This document shows, one piece after another, positions 27,569 through 37,962 of a DNA stretch of 64,000 nucleotides. Both the position numbers and the translations under genes were made by a program. How positions within the stretch are numbered: position 1 is the first letter of the stretch; each line of letters starts with the position of its first letter. Source of the stretch: an uncultured Porphyromonadaceae bacterium. Its GTDB lineage: Bacteria > Bacteroidota > Bacteroidia > Bacteroidales > Muribaculaceae. The stretch is from positions 1-64,000 of the forward strand of contig CANPMT010000004.1 of the NCBI GenBank assembly GCA_947575235.1, in the 5' to 3' direction. Below the pieces are notes generated by a model, which was given only the letters and a program-made list of their open reading frames with translations, had not been told where the DNA came from and did not search any database.

Positions 27569-29761
27569 TTACATTGTGAAGTCGAGGGTGCCACCGGCGG
27601 TTAGGTCGGTGTGACGGAGTGTCCAGTCTTTTATCGGTTTGCCGTTAAGCTTTACCTGCTTCACTTTGTAGCTGTCGCTCCGCTTACGGTTGGCGGTTAT
27701 GGTGAAGTCCTTACCGTCGGGGAGGTGCAGGGTGCAGCGGTCAAAGAGTGGGGTGCCGATTGAATATGTGCCCCCGGCGGGATTCACGGGATAGAAGCCC
27801 ATGGCCGAGAATACATACCAGGCTGACATCTCTCCGCAGTCGTCATTCCCGGCATAGCCGTTGAACTCATTGTTATAAAGCTCTGTCACGATACGGTGTA
27901 CCATCTCCTGGGTCTTGGCCGGCTCTCCGGCGTAGTTGTAGAGATAGGCCACATGATGACTCGGTTCATTGCCATGGGCATACTGTCCGATAAGACCGGA
28001 GATATTGTCATTCTTCTCGCCGGAGGTGTCGGTCAATGTGAAGAAGGTGTCGAGTTTGTCAACAAATGCTCTCTTTCCCCCTGTCAGCTCAATGAGTCCC
28101 TCCACATCGTGAGGAACATACCAGTAATACTGCCAGGCATTCCCCTCTGTGAAGGGATTGCCACCATTGGCCCCATATTTCAGCGGGTCGAAAGGCTCCA
28201 TCCAGTTCCCATTCTCATCTTTCGGCGCGAAGAAGTTGTTGGCCGGATTATGGAGATTCCGGTAGAACTGAGCCCGCTTCCCGAAACGTGCGGCATTCTC
28301 TGAATCTCCCGCCAACAGAGCCATCTGTTGGGCACACCAGTCATCGAAAGCCATCTCCAGTGTTATGGATACCGACTGAGTCTGCAACGGTTCCGGCATA
28401 TATCCATACTGTTCCCACACATGGAAGGGGGAATTAGGATGCGACTGTGTGGAGCTGTTCGTGACAGCCTCATAAGCCTTGGCCGTGTCGATACCCGGAA
28501 TACCCTTCAGCACAGCGTCAGCCACTACCGGAATGGCATGGTTGCCAATCATGCAATAGTTGTCCTGCCCCCATAGATGCCATATCGGGAGATAGCCGTA
28601 ATAATCGTAATGGCGTATCATGCTGTTTACAAAATCGCGTGTCAGTTCCGGCTCAAGTATCGTGTAGAGGGGATGGGCGGCACGGTAGGTATCCCACAGT
28701 GAGAAAGTGGTGTATTGCTTCTCACCCTGCGGCACCTTCGCCACAGAATAATCAGGTGTCATCCACTCACCGTTTACATCGGAGAAGGTGTTAGGCTGAA
28801 TCATCATGTGATAGAGGGCAGTGTAGAAGGTGGTCATACGTTCCGGATCACCCTCCACCTCAATCTTACCCAACTGATTGTCCCAGACCTTGTCAGCGGC
28901 GGCCACGTAACTGTCGAAGTCGAAACCGGGGGCTTCGGCTGCCATATTCTCACGGGCGTTGGCTATGCTCACGCCACTCAGCGCCACCTTGGCCGTCACA
29001 GGTTTACCATCCTTGCCGAAAGAGAGGAGGGCACGTGGTGCGCGACCGTTGATTACGTTCGACACACCATCGGCATACTCACGGCCATCACCGTCAAAGA
29101 GTTGCATCTCCCCGATAGGTTCGGAGAAATTTATTACGAAGTATATCTTGCGCAATTTGGCCCATCCGGTAATAACGCGGTATCCTTCGAGAGTATTGGG
29201 ACCGGTCTGCCGGATCTGGGCATTGATGATACGGCGGTCCCAGCTCCCTTTCTGTGCCGAATGGTCAAGGTCGAGCCACAGCTTACGCTCCTTTCCGGCG
29301 GGGTAGGAATAGCGGTGTATTCCGGCATGGGTAGTAGCCGAAAGTTCGGCGGTTACACCCTCATCGGCGAGTCTCACCTTATAATAACCCGGTTTAGCCT
29401 CCTCCTCATCGTGGCTGAACGATGACACGCGCAGGTCAGACGTTGTGGGCATAATCAGGATGTCGATCAGATCGGAGGCACCCGTTCCGCTGAGGCGGGT
29501 GTGACTGAAGCCATAGATACGGCTGTCGTTATGGTCATAACCGGAGGCGTTAAACCAGTCAGGGGCCTCGTGGGTGTCAGGACTCAGCTGCACCATACCG
29601 AACGGCATGGTTGCACCGGGATAGTTATTGCCGGAGAGTCCCCCCTCTATCGGCCCTGTGCCGATAAAGGGGTTGACATATTTTGTGAAGTTACCTGCCG
29701 AGGCTGTGCCGGAAGCTGCCGCCGCAATCGATAACGCCAATGCTATATTCAAAACTTTCAT
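27569..29761 (-). CDS. GH92 family alpha-mannosidase
   Basis: VNPFIGTG, GNNYPGATMPFGMVQLSPDT, FSHTRLSGTG, GNDDCGEMSAWYVFSAMGFYPVNP. Confidence 0.93.
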   Translation of the reverse strand: MKVLNIALALSIAAAASGTASAGNFTKYVNPFIGTGPIEGGLSGNNYPGATMPFGMVQLSPDTHEAPDWFNASGYDHNDSRIYGFSHTRLSGTGASDLIDILIMPTTSDLRVSSFSHDEEEAKPGYYKVRLADEGVTAELSATTHAGIHRYSYPAGKERKLWLDLDHSAQKGSWDRRIINAQIRQTGPNTLEGYRVITGWAKLRKIYFVINFSEPIGEMQLFDGDGREYADGVSNVINGRAPRALLSFGKDGKPVTAKVALSGVSIANARENMAAEAPGFDFDSYVAAADKVWDNQLGKIEVEGDPERMTTFYTALYHMMIQPNTFSDVNGEWMTPDYSVAKVPQGEKQYTTFSLWDTYRAAHPLYTILEPELTRDFVNSMIRHYDYYGYLPIWHLWGQDNYCMIGNHAIPVVADAVLKGIPGIDTAKAYEAVTNSSTQSHPNSPFHVWEQYGYMPEPLQTQSVSITLEMAFDDWCAQQMALLAGDSENAARFGKRAQFYRNLHNPANNFFAPKDENGNWMEPFDPLKYGANGGNPFTEGNAWQYYWYVPHDVEGLIELTGGKRAFVDKLDTFFTLTDTSGEKNDNISGLIGQYAHGNEPSHHVAYLYNYAGEPAKTQEMVHRIVTELYNNEFNGYAGNDDCGEMSAWYVFSAMGFYPVNPAGGTYSIGTPLFDRCTLHLPDGKDFTITANRKRSDSYKVKQVKLNGKPIKDWTLRHTDLTAGGTLDFTM

Positions 29762-29784
29762 AAAAAATGAGCATGAAGGGATGG

Positions 29785-31941
29785 TTAACGGGCGCTAAGT
29801 TCATAGATACGGCTCGACATACGGCCTGTGGTGAACATCGGAAGACCGACCGTCATAAGATAATCGCCCGAGTAATTCCCCACCTCGCTCGAAGAGGCAT
29901 CGCTCTTGCATATCTCCTTTACATTATATGTAGCCTTGGGGTCGAGACCCTGCATCTTCACATTGGTGAGATGCTCCACATTCTTCGGGAAGATGTCGAA
30001 CGCGAACACCACGCCCTGCTTCTTATTCTTACCCACAAACATTGTGGAGGTATGGTTGCCGTCATAGGGGGATACGAGACGGTACTGGTCGCCGTCGAGA
30101 ATCACAGGTTTCAGACGGTTATACTCCTTGATTGAGTTCTGACAGAACTTCAGGTCATCAGCCGAGAGGTCATGCAGATTAATATCGAAACCGAGCTTAC
30201 CCATCATGGCCACGTCAGTGCGGAACTTGGCCGAAGCCTGCTTGTTCCAGGTTGTGACGTGGGCACACTGTGTCTTGACAGGGAAGATCTGTGAGTAACC
30301 CCACTGGATGTAGAGACGGTCAACGGGGTCGGTGTTGTCGCTGGGCCAGAACTCGGTGAAGTACTTCAGTCCCTCATAGTCGGTGCGTCCGCCCCCGCCC
30401 GAACACATCATCATGCGAAGGTCGGGATACTTGGCCTGGATACGGTCGAGCACATTATATAATCCGCGCACATAATCCACATAGAGATGATTCTGGTCCT
30501 TCTCATAATTTGAGTAGATGTTGGTGATCGGAGAGTTGCAGTCCCATTTGAAGAACGCGATATCGGGATACTTCGTCATCAGCTTATCCACAACGCCGAA
30601 CACATAATCCTGAACCTTCGGATTGGCGAGGTCGAGCACCAACTGATTGCGGAAATAATACTCGTCGCGGTTGGGGAGAGTGATCACCCAATCCTTATGC
30701 TGCTCGTAAAGCTCACTCTTCGGGTTCACCATCTCCGGCTCAATCCAGAGGCCGAACTTCACACCCTGCTTCTTGGCCTCCTCAGTGAGACGGCCTATGC
30801 CGTTGGGGAGTTTATCGGCGGTCTCATCCCAGTCGCCAAGACCCTGGGTGTCGCTATGGCGCGGATACTTGTTGGCAAACCAGCCGTCGTCGAGCAGGAA
30901 CATATCCACGCCCAATTCCTTGGCACCCTTGATAAGCTCGATAAGCTTATCCTCATTGAAATCGAAATAGGTAGCCTCCCAGTTGTTGAGGAGGGTCATG
31001 CGGTCGTCCATACCCTTATGCACCTGATACTTGCGGGCCCAGTCATGGAAATTGCGGCTCGCCTCACCCTTGCCATTGCCGCTGAGGGTGAATATAAATT
31101 CAGGGGTGGTGAACTTCTCACCCTTCTGCAAGGTATAGGCCGAGGCATAGGGATTTATACCGGAAATAACACGCAGGCGTCCTAAGTTATCCACTTCGAG
31201 AGTATAACGGAAGTTACCGGTCCAGCCGAGAGTGCCCACCAATACCTCACCCGCATTCTCCTGAGCGGGGGTGTCGAGCGCTACCTGGAAGAAAGGGCTC
31301 ACAAACATATTGGCACGTGTGCCGAGCTTTGTATCGAGCTCCTTCTTGCCGAATTTCAGCTCAGTCTCCGAAGGCTGCACCTCAGCGATCCAGTCGCCGT
31401 TATACTGGGTGAGGTAATAATGGTCGCGGTTGAAGTGAAGCAGCGATGAGGCATACTTCTCAAGCTGTATGGGTTTCTTCTCACCGTTGGTTATCTCGGT
31501 ATAGGTCTTTATGATATCCTCCTCTGGATAGGCAATGAAATAGAGATCCACGTTGTCGCCATACTCCTTGTCGGTAAGCGAGATCACAGTCTGCTGCGAA
31601 CCGTCGGCAAGAGTGCTTCTCTTATGGCCGGTATAGGTGAGGAGAGTCGACTTGTTGCCATCGGCATGGTTGATATGGAGGGCCGGCTCGAAATAATCCT
31701 CCATGCCATTGGTGATGTACGCCTCAGGACCGTTCGGCAGCTGGGCATAGTCGGCCGGATTGGCGAGTCTCTTGCCAAAATACTTCTGGTAGAGACGGCC
31801 ATCGTCGGCCACATTGAATACGAGTCCCGTATTATCGGTCGAGATCACGATATCCTCGGCATTCGCTGATATTGCCGCCAGAGGGAGGAGAAGGGAGAAA
31901 ATGTTGAGTTTCATATAATGGTTATTGTATTTGGACGTCAA
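29785..31941 (-). CDS. GH36 family alpha-galactosidase
   Basis: NNWEATYFDFNEDKL, FLLDDGWF, GLWIEPEMVNPKSELY, FFKWDCN, MMMCSGGGGRTDYEGLKYF. Confidence 0.93.
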   Translation of the reverse strand: MTSKYNNHYMKLNIFSLLLPLAAISANAEDIVISTDNTGLVFNVADDGRLYQKYFGKRLANPADYAQLPNGPEAYITNGMEDYFEPALHINHADGNKSTLLTYTGHKRSTLADGSQQTVISLTDKEYGDNVDLYFIAYPEEDIIKTYTEITNGEKKPIQLEKYASSLLHFNRDHYYLTQYNGDWIAEVQPSETELKFGKKELDTKLGTRANMFVSPFFQVALDTPAQENAGEVLVGTLGWTGNFRYTLEVDNLGRLRVISGINPYASAYTLQKGEKFTTPEFIFTLSGNGKGEASRNFHDWARKYQVHKGMDDRMTLLNNWEATYFDFNEDKLIELIKGAKELGVDMFLLDDGWFANKYPRHSDTQGLGDWDETADKLPNGIGRLTEEAKKQGVKFGLWIEPEMVNPKSELYEQHKDWVITLPNRDEYYFRNQLVLDLANPKVQDYVFGVVDKLMTKYPDIAFFKWDCNSPITNIYSNYEKDQNHLYVDYVRGLYNVLDRIQAKYPDLRMMMCSGGGGRTDYEGLKYFTEFWPSDNTDPVDRLYIQWGYSQIFPVKTQCAHVTTWNKQASAKFRTDVAMMGKLGFDINLHDLSADDLKFCQNSIKEYNRLKPVILDGDQYRLVSPYDGNHTSTMFVGKNKKQGVVFAFDIFPKNVEHLTNVKMQGLDPKATYNVKEICKSDASSSEVGNYSGDYLMTVGLPMFTTGRMSSRIYELSAR

Positions 31942-31946
31942 ACTTA

Positions 31947-33863
31947 TTATTTATCAGTAGCGAAGGGGGCTACCGGGAGGCCGGTGGCACCATAAAGATT
32001 GCCATTCGGATAGTCGGCCCAGTCATAGCGCACACGGTCAGGATTCTTTATCTGAGGCGATGAGACTATGATGGTGCGGCTGTCAGGCATCTCGGTCATA
32101 CCCTGGGTGAAATTCCCCTTGCTGTCGCCTATGATGAAACCTATCACAGCCGAAGAGGTGGGATGGACATCCCCGTCGAAAGTAATGATAATCCGGTTGC
32201 CCGATTTTTTGCTCCCTATGCAACGCGGAGCGGTGCATACCAGGTCAGAGCGGCCATAGTCGCGGTTGAGCGCCGTCATGGCGAGACGATGGGCCACCTC
32301 CTGCTTGTTCTGCGGGTGTATGTCGCCCGGATTGCCGAGGTCGATCGCGCTTACCATAGCGGTGTTGGGGAGGGTAAGAGCCTTGCTCTGTGCGTTTCTC
32401 AGGGCAGCCCATTCCGAGTCAGGTTGCACGGTTTGCGGCTGGAGCCAGCCTGCAAGCTGTACGAAATAGAAGGGGAAATCATATCCCCAGAGCTCACGCC
32501 AATTGTTTATGAGAGCCTGGAATAGGGGTTCATACTGCTCGCCGCGACCAACATTGGCGCAACCCTGATACCACAGCACACCCTTGATGGGGAGATTATG
32601 AAGGGGTGAGAGCATGGCGTTGTAAAGCACAGAGGGATAGCTTGAACCCTCCACAGAGGCGGGTTTCTGCGGAAGGGAGGAGAAATCCACCCCCGTCTCA
32701 TATATCCAGTTGCCGGAGAGGGGGAGTGTCACACCGGCAATCTCACCCTTCATCTGATCGGTCGGTCCGGCGAAACCACCCTCGCCGCCGAAATCAGAGA
32801 TGCGTATGGTGATAAGATTTTCACCGGCCTTCACCAACTTCCCCGGCACGGTGTATACGCGGGGAGTGTTGTAACCGCTTCCGCGGGCCACCTCAGTGCC
32901 ATTGAACCATGTCACATCCGCATCATCGATAGCCCCGAGACTGAGGGTCAGGTCTTTCCCGGCCAATTCAGCGGGCACATCAATAGTTTTCTGCGCCCAT
33001 ACTATACCGTCGAAGCTGTTACCCCAGCCGATATGTTCGAAATATCCGGCCGGTTTACTCTGACCTTTGCTAAGAGGTTTGGCAGGGTCGGGGGTGTTTC
33101 CACCGTCGCGTGCGAGAGCCATCCAGTCGTTGAGGCGTCTCTCATAATCGGCTTTCAGTTGGGCCGGGTCACCCCCGGTTCGTTTCAGCGCGTCGAGTTC
33201 ATTCTCGAATCCCTTGATACCCTCAAGATATTCGGCCGCGGTCCACGCCTCGGCAGGCGTTCCACCCCATGTGGCGTCAATCACGCCCACAGGCATCTTG
33301 AGCTCATCGCGCAATTCCTTCGCGAAGAGGTAGGCTATGGCCGAGAAATCCATAGTGTTTGATGCGGCCTGCACCCAACCCCCCATATTTGTCTGCACAT
33401 CCTCCTGCGGAGTATAGGCAGTTGTTTTTCTCACCTGCAGCAGACGTATGTCAGGGTTATTGGCAGTGGCAATCACATGATCGGCATCCATCACCTCAAT
33501 CCATCCCCTGATAGGGAACTCCATATTGCTCTGCCCCGAGCAGAGCCAGAGCTCACCCGATAGCAGATTGTCTATAACCAGCGGTTCACCGTCGTTGAAT
33601 TCAATCGAGAATGGTCCCCCCGGAGCGGGTGTGGGCACCTCCACCGAGAAACGTCCGTCGGCGTCGGCCTTCGTGGTCAGAGGTGAAGTGGTCCATGAAG
33701 GTGATACGGTGACCTTAGCCCCCGGCTTGGCATAGCCGGGAACGGTCATTGTAGTGTCATGCTGCATCACCATATTCGGGGTGATGTAGTTAGGTAGTTT
33801 TACTGTGGCTGACATAGCCATCGGAAGAATGACGGCTGCCATTCCTGCTGATCTTATATTCAT
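31947..33863 (-). CDS. Sialate O-acetylesterase-like SGNH esterase
   Basis: LWLCSGQSNMEFPIRGW, VGVIDATWGGTPAEAW, GVLWYQGCANVGRGEQYEPLF. Confidence 0.88.
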   Translation of the reverse strand: MNIRSAGMAAVILPMAMSATVKLPNYITPNMVMQHDTTMTVPGYAKPGAKVTVSPSWTTSPLTTKADADGRFSVEVPTPAPGGPFSIEFNDGEPLVIDNLLSGELWLCSGQSNMEFPIRGWIEVMDADHVIATANNPDIRLLQVRKTTAYTPQEDVQTNMGGWVQAASNTMDFSAIAYLFAKELRDELKMPVGVIDATWGGTPAEAWTAAEYLEGIKGFENELDALKRTGGDPAQLKADYERRLNDWMALARDGGNTPDPAKPLSKGQSKPAGYFEHIGWGNSFDGIVWAQKTIDVPAELAGKDLTLSLGAIDDADVTWFNGTEVARGSGYNTPRVYTVPGKLVKAGENLITIRISDFGGEGGFAGPTDQMKGEIAGVTLPLSGNWIYETGVDFSSLPQKPASVEGSSYPSVLYNAMLSPLHNLPIKGVLWYQGCANVGRGEQYEPLFQALINNWRELWGYDFPFYFVQLAGWLQPQTVQPDSEWAALRNAQSKALTLPNTAMVSAIDLGNPGDIHPQNKQEVAHRLAMTALNRDYGRSDLVCTAPRCIGSKKSGNRIIITFDGDVHPTSSAVIGFIIGDSKGNFTQGMTEMPDSRTIIVSSPQIKNPDRVRYDWADYPNGNLYGATGLPVAPFATDK

Positions 33864-33900
33864 GATATGTCGGTTTGTTCTCTTTTGTGCTTATTATCAA

Positions 33901-36900
33901 TTATTCCTCATCACTATTCTCCTCCGCGTCATCCTTCCTGGAAGATGTGGGATTGCTGGATGTGGTGAGTATTATATGGGTATTCTTCTGGCATTGCTTC
34001 TCGAACGCCTTCGGGGTGAGGCCGAACTGTTTGTAGAAGAGCTTGCTGAAATATGATGATGAATTGATTCCCACCATATAACAAACATCCGAGATACGGT
34101 ATTTACCCTCCTGAATCAGCTCAGCCGCCTTCTTGAGCCGCACCAGGCGGATAAGCTCCACAGGCGAGAGGTTATAGATGGTCTTGATCTTACGGAGCAG
34201 CGACGAACGGCTCATGCAGAGCGTGTCGGCCATAGCCTCCACACTGAAATTCTCGTCGCTGATATTCTTCTTGATGAGGTCGACCACCTGATTCATGAAC
34301 TCCTCGTCGCCGGGGTTCAGTTTCATGTTGTCAACGGTGAAGAAAGGCTTGTTAAGGAAAGCCTTACGTTCATGACGGCGGTTATCGAGGAGTGCCATGA
34401 CCTGCTGGCGGAAATATTTAATGGAGAAGGGTTTCTCGATATAAGATTCGCCTCCGATCTTCAATGCCTTGACCTTGCTTTCGAGGTCGTTCTTGGCAGT
34501 GAGGAACACCACAGGTATATGGCTCAGGTCAGGATTCTCCTTTATGGTGCGGCAGAGTTCGTAGCCATCCATCTCCGGCATCATAATGTCGGTGACGATG
34601 ATATCGAATTTCCCGCCGTCAAGTTTTTCGAGAGCCTCCTTGCCGTCGGCGGCTGTCTCCACCACAAACGATTTCGATAGCTGCTCGCTGAGGAAATTGC
34701 GCATCTCCTCATTGTCGTCGACAAAGAGGAGGGAATACCCCTCCGGATTGGCAGTCAGAGCTGTCTCATCCTCCATCACATATTCGGCCATAGTAGGGTT
34801 GAGGTCGGTCTCCGACACCTCCAGTCCCTCCCTCACCAAGGGGATTGTCAGTACGAACGTATTGTCAGGCCCCTCGATATTCTCCAGTTCTATCGAGCCG
34901 CCATGCATAGAGGCAAGAGTCCGGGTGAGAGGGAGTCCGATACCCACACCCTTGTTGTCGTTATTCTTGTCGACCTGATAGAAGGGCATGAAAATCTTGA
35001 AGACATCCTCACCCTTTATCTTATTGCCGTCGCTCACCACCTGCAGACGGAAATTCTTATCATCGGCCGAGAGAGAGATAGCAATCTTGGAGAGCGAGTA
35101 TTTCAGAGCGTTGTTGAAGAGATTCGATATAATCTTGGTGATAGCCTCCCTGTCGATATGCGCATAGATCGGTTGTGAGGGTATGTCGATGCTCAACGAC
35201 TTGTTTTTCAAGGTCATGGTGAGTTCAAACCGCTCGGCCACACCCTTTACCAGCTCGGTTATGTTGACAGTCTCGAATTTCAGTTCGGGACGTTCACTCT
35301 CCAGTTTCTGGAAATCGAGCAGCTGCGTCGAGAGGTCCATCAGGCGGTTGGTATTCTGTCTGATTACCTCCATGTAGCGTTTCACTCGCTTGTCATCAAT
35401 CCCGATCTCCTCGATAGCCTCCAAGGGGGTGCCTATCAGTGTGAGAGGGGTGCGTATCTCATGCGCTATCTCAGTAAAGAAATTCATCTTGCTCTTGTAG
35501 AGCTCACGCTCCTTGGTCATGGTGAAAATCTTCTCCTTCTCAGCCATCTTCTCCTGCTGGCGGCGTCGATATAGATACAGCACACAGGCCAGAACTCCCA
35601 ATACGATAAGAATAAAGAGCACCATGGCCCATGTGGTGAGATACCATGGAGGGAGAATGCGCAGAGGGATCTGCTTCACAGTCTCCGCATTATCGCTCTG
35701 TGCGCGGATCTCGAGAGTGTACGAACCGGGAGCCACGCCGATGAAGGTGAGGTTGGCCGGGTCGGCCACTGTGGTCCACTCCTTATCCTTGGGGAGGAGA
35801 CGGTAGGAATATATCATGGTGTTGGGAGTGTCGTAGGTAGGGGTGGCGATACCTAAAGAGAAATTCGTGACACCGTTCGGTATTATGATATCCTCCGCAT
35901 AGAGCACATTGATAGGATTGTCATTGTCTGAAGTGCGTACCATTGTCTCGTCATTTCCCACACGGAAACGAGTAAGATATATCGCAGGGAGTGAGTCACG
36001 GTTAGAATCGAGCATAGGGTTGAAGGCCACCAGTCCGTTTATGCCACCCATATAGAATTTTCCATCCTTACCCTTGGTGGCTCCGGCATAATTGAACTGG
36101 GTCACCCCCAATCCGTTACGCTCGTTAAACACCTTCACACCGCCGGTCACGGGATTAAACTTCACAAGTCCGCGTCCTGTGCCGAACCAGAGGAATCCCC
36201 GCTGGTCCTCCAGGATATCGTATACCATCTCATCAGGTAATCCCTCGGCTATGCCGAACGATGTGAAATTGTCGCTGGCCGGATTGTAACGTGCAAGGCC
36301 GCCACGTTCGGTAGATAGCCAGATATGGCCGTTGCTGTCCTCCATCACCGAATTCACCGTATTTGAGCGCAATCCGTTTGAATGATTCTCGTCATAGGGG
36401 TAATGGGTAAACCGGTTGGTGTTGGTGTTGTAGGTCCATACGCCGTTCCCCATGGATGCAAACCAGATCACCCCTTTGGAATCCTCCATAATCTTGTTCA
36501 CCCAATCCATCTCCATCTCCTTCACGGGCACAAAATTATCAGAGCCGGTTCTCTTCAGGAACACCCCCCAGTCGGCGGCCACCCATACGTTCCCTTTGCT
36601 GTCGCGCTCCATTGAATAGACGCTTGTAGTGCCTTTAGAGATGAGGTCATTACCCAAGTTCACGGTCACCCGGTCATTGTCGATCACATTCAGGCCACCC
36701 TGATGAAATCCGGCATGAATCTTTCCGTCGACGTTTCTCAGCGAGAGGCAGACGCGGTGTGTCTGGTCGAAAGGTACGGGATGTGTAATCAGGTTTGTGG
36801 CAGGGTCAAGAAGGTTGAGGCCATTCTCCTCGGTGCCGATCCAGATTTTACCGTTGTTATCCGTACACATACCCCGGATGCGGTCGCTTGAAAGGCCGCT

Positions 36901-37962
36901 TTTCCGTTCGTTGCGCGAGAAAGTCTCGAATACGAGACCCTGTCGGCGCAGATGGTTCAGGCCGCCATACATGGTGCCCACCCACATATTCTTGTCGCTG
37001 TCGGCCACAATGGCGGTAATCACGTTGTCGGATATGCGGTTTGAATAACGTTCGCTGTCGTCGATAAGGCTAAGGGTGTTTGTGGTGAGGTCATAGAGAT
37101 ATAGCCCCTCGTTGGTGCCGATCCAGAGTTCATTGTCCACTACTTCCGCCTCACGCACAAAGATTGCATGTTCAAAGGGGATATGCAGACGCTGGATACT
37201 CTCATCGGCTGTAGATACAAGAAACACGTTCCCAGCCTGTTGCAGCACAATGAGATTGTTACCCCCTGAATTTACCATCACAGAGATCGGAGCTCCGTCA
37301 AGCGGTTCGAATTCGGGGTGACCCGCACCGACCTTACGGAAATTGTTGGCACTCTTCTCATATACGAATAGACCGTCGCGGGCGGTTCCCACATATATCT
37401 TCCCGTCAGGGGTCGACTGCAGGGAGAGAGGAATCAGCTCCTTGTTACCTTTATGTTGAGTTATGGGATAATAGTCAATCTTATCTCCATCATAAATCCG
37501 GAAAGCACCCTGATTGGGCACCAGGGTCCAGATATTCCCGTCGTGGTCGGCGGTGATATTGTAAATCCAGTCATCCGGACTCACGCCATCGGCCGATTTG
37601 TAATCGATGATGGTGAAAGTCTCGGCAACGGGATTGAACAGATATATGCCGCGGTCGGTACCTACCCAGAGCTTACCCTGCTTATCCTGATAAAGAGCCG
37701 AGACATTGTTGTTGCCACGGTTAGCTTTATGGTCGAAAACATTATAAGTTTTAACTGACACGCCGTCATACCGGTTAAGGCCGTTCTTTGTGCCGATCCA
37801 CATAAGGCCCATGTCATCCTGCACGATAGCCTTTACCGTGCTTGAGGTAAGTCCTGACCAGGTGTCGATCATCGACACCCCGAGGGGCTTGGCCGCGCCC
37901 GTTGTGGAGAAGAGCGCGGTCAAGCTTACTATAGATGAGAGAATCAGATTCCTAAGGTTCAT
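33901..37962 (-). CDS. Hybrid two-component system regulator (HTCS)
   Basis: Two-component propeller repeats, HisKA (FFTEIAHEIRTPLTLI), HATPase, receiver (VDDNEEMRNFL...DIIVTDIMMPEMDG), AraC-type HTH. Confidence 0.95.
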   Translation of the reverse strand: MNLRNLILSSIVSLTALFSTTGAAKPLGVSMIDTWSGLTSSTVKAIVQDDMGLMWIGTKNGLNRYDGVSVKTYNVFDHKANRGNNNVSALYQDKQGKLWVGTDRGIYLFNPVAETFTIIDYKSADGVSPDDWIYNITADHDGNIWTLVPNQGAFRIYDGDKIDYYPITQHKGNKELIPLSLQSTPDGKIYVGTARDGLFVYEKSANNFRKVGAGHPEFEPLDGAPISVMVNSGGNNLIVLQQAGNVFLVSTADESIQRLHIPFEHAIFVREAEVVDNELWIGTNEGLYLYDLTTNTLSLIDDSERYSNRISDNVITAIVADSDKNMWVGTMYGGLNHLRRQGLVFETFSRNERKSGLSSDRIRGMCTDNNGKIWIGTEENGLNLLDPATNLITHPVPFDQTHRVCLSLRNVDGKIHAGFHQGGLNVIDNDRVTVNLGNDLISKGTTSVYSMERDSKGNVWVAADWGVFLKRTGSDNFVPVKEMEMDWVNKIMEDSKGVIWFASMGNGVWTYNTNTNRFTHYPYDENHSNGLRSNTVNSVMEDSNGHIWLSTERGGLARYNPASDNFTSFGIAEGLPDEMVYDILEDQRGFLWFGTGRGLVKFNPVTGGVKVFNERNGLGVTQFNYAGATKGKDGKFYMGGINGLVAFNPMLDSNRDSLPAIYLTRFRVGNDETMVRTSDNDNPINVLYAEDIIIPNGVTNFSLGIATPTYDTPNTMIYSYRLLPKDKEWTTVADPANLTFIGVAPGSYTLEIRAQSDNAETVKQIPLRILPPWYLTTWAMVLFILIVLGVLACVLYLYRRRQQEKMAEKEKIFTMTKERELYKSKMNFFTEIAHEIRTPLTLIGTPLEAIEEIGIDDKRVKRYMEVIRQNTNRLMDLSTQLLDFQKLESERPELKFETVNITELVKGVAERFELTMTLKNKSLSIDIPSQPIYAHIDREAITKIISNLFNNALKYSLSKIAISLSADDKNFRLQVVSDGNKIKGEDVFKIFMPFYQVDKNNDNKGVGIGLPLTRTLASMHGGSIELENIEGPDNTFVLTIPLVREGLEVSETDLNPTMAEYVMEDETALTANPEGYSLLFVDDNEEMRNFLSEQLSKSFVVETAADGKEALEKLDGGKFDIIVTDIMMPEMDGYELCRTIKENPDLSHIPVVFLTAKNDLESKVKALKIGGESYIEKPFSIKYFRQQVMALLDNRRHERKAFLNKPFFTVDNMKLNPGDEEFMNQVVDLIKKNISDENFSVEAMADTLCMSRSSLLRKIKTIYNLSPVELIRLVRLKKAAELIQEGKYRISDVCYMVGINSSSYFSKLFYKQFGLTPKAFEKQCQKNTHIILTTSSNPTSSRKDDAEENSDEE

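Noticed and set aside
28715-29425. 236-aa plus-strand ORF antisense to GH92
   Set aside because: Overlaps a confident GH92 gene and has no domain signature.
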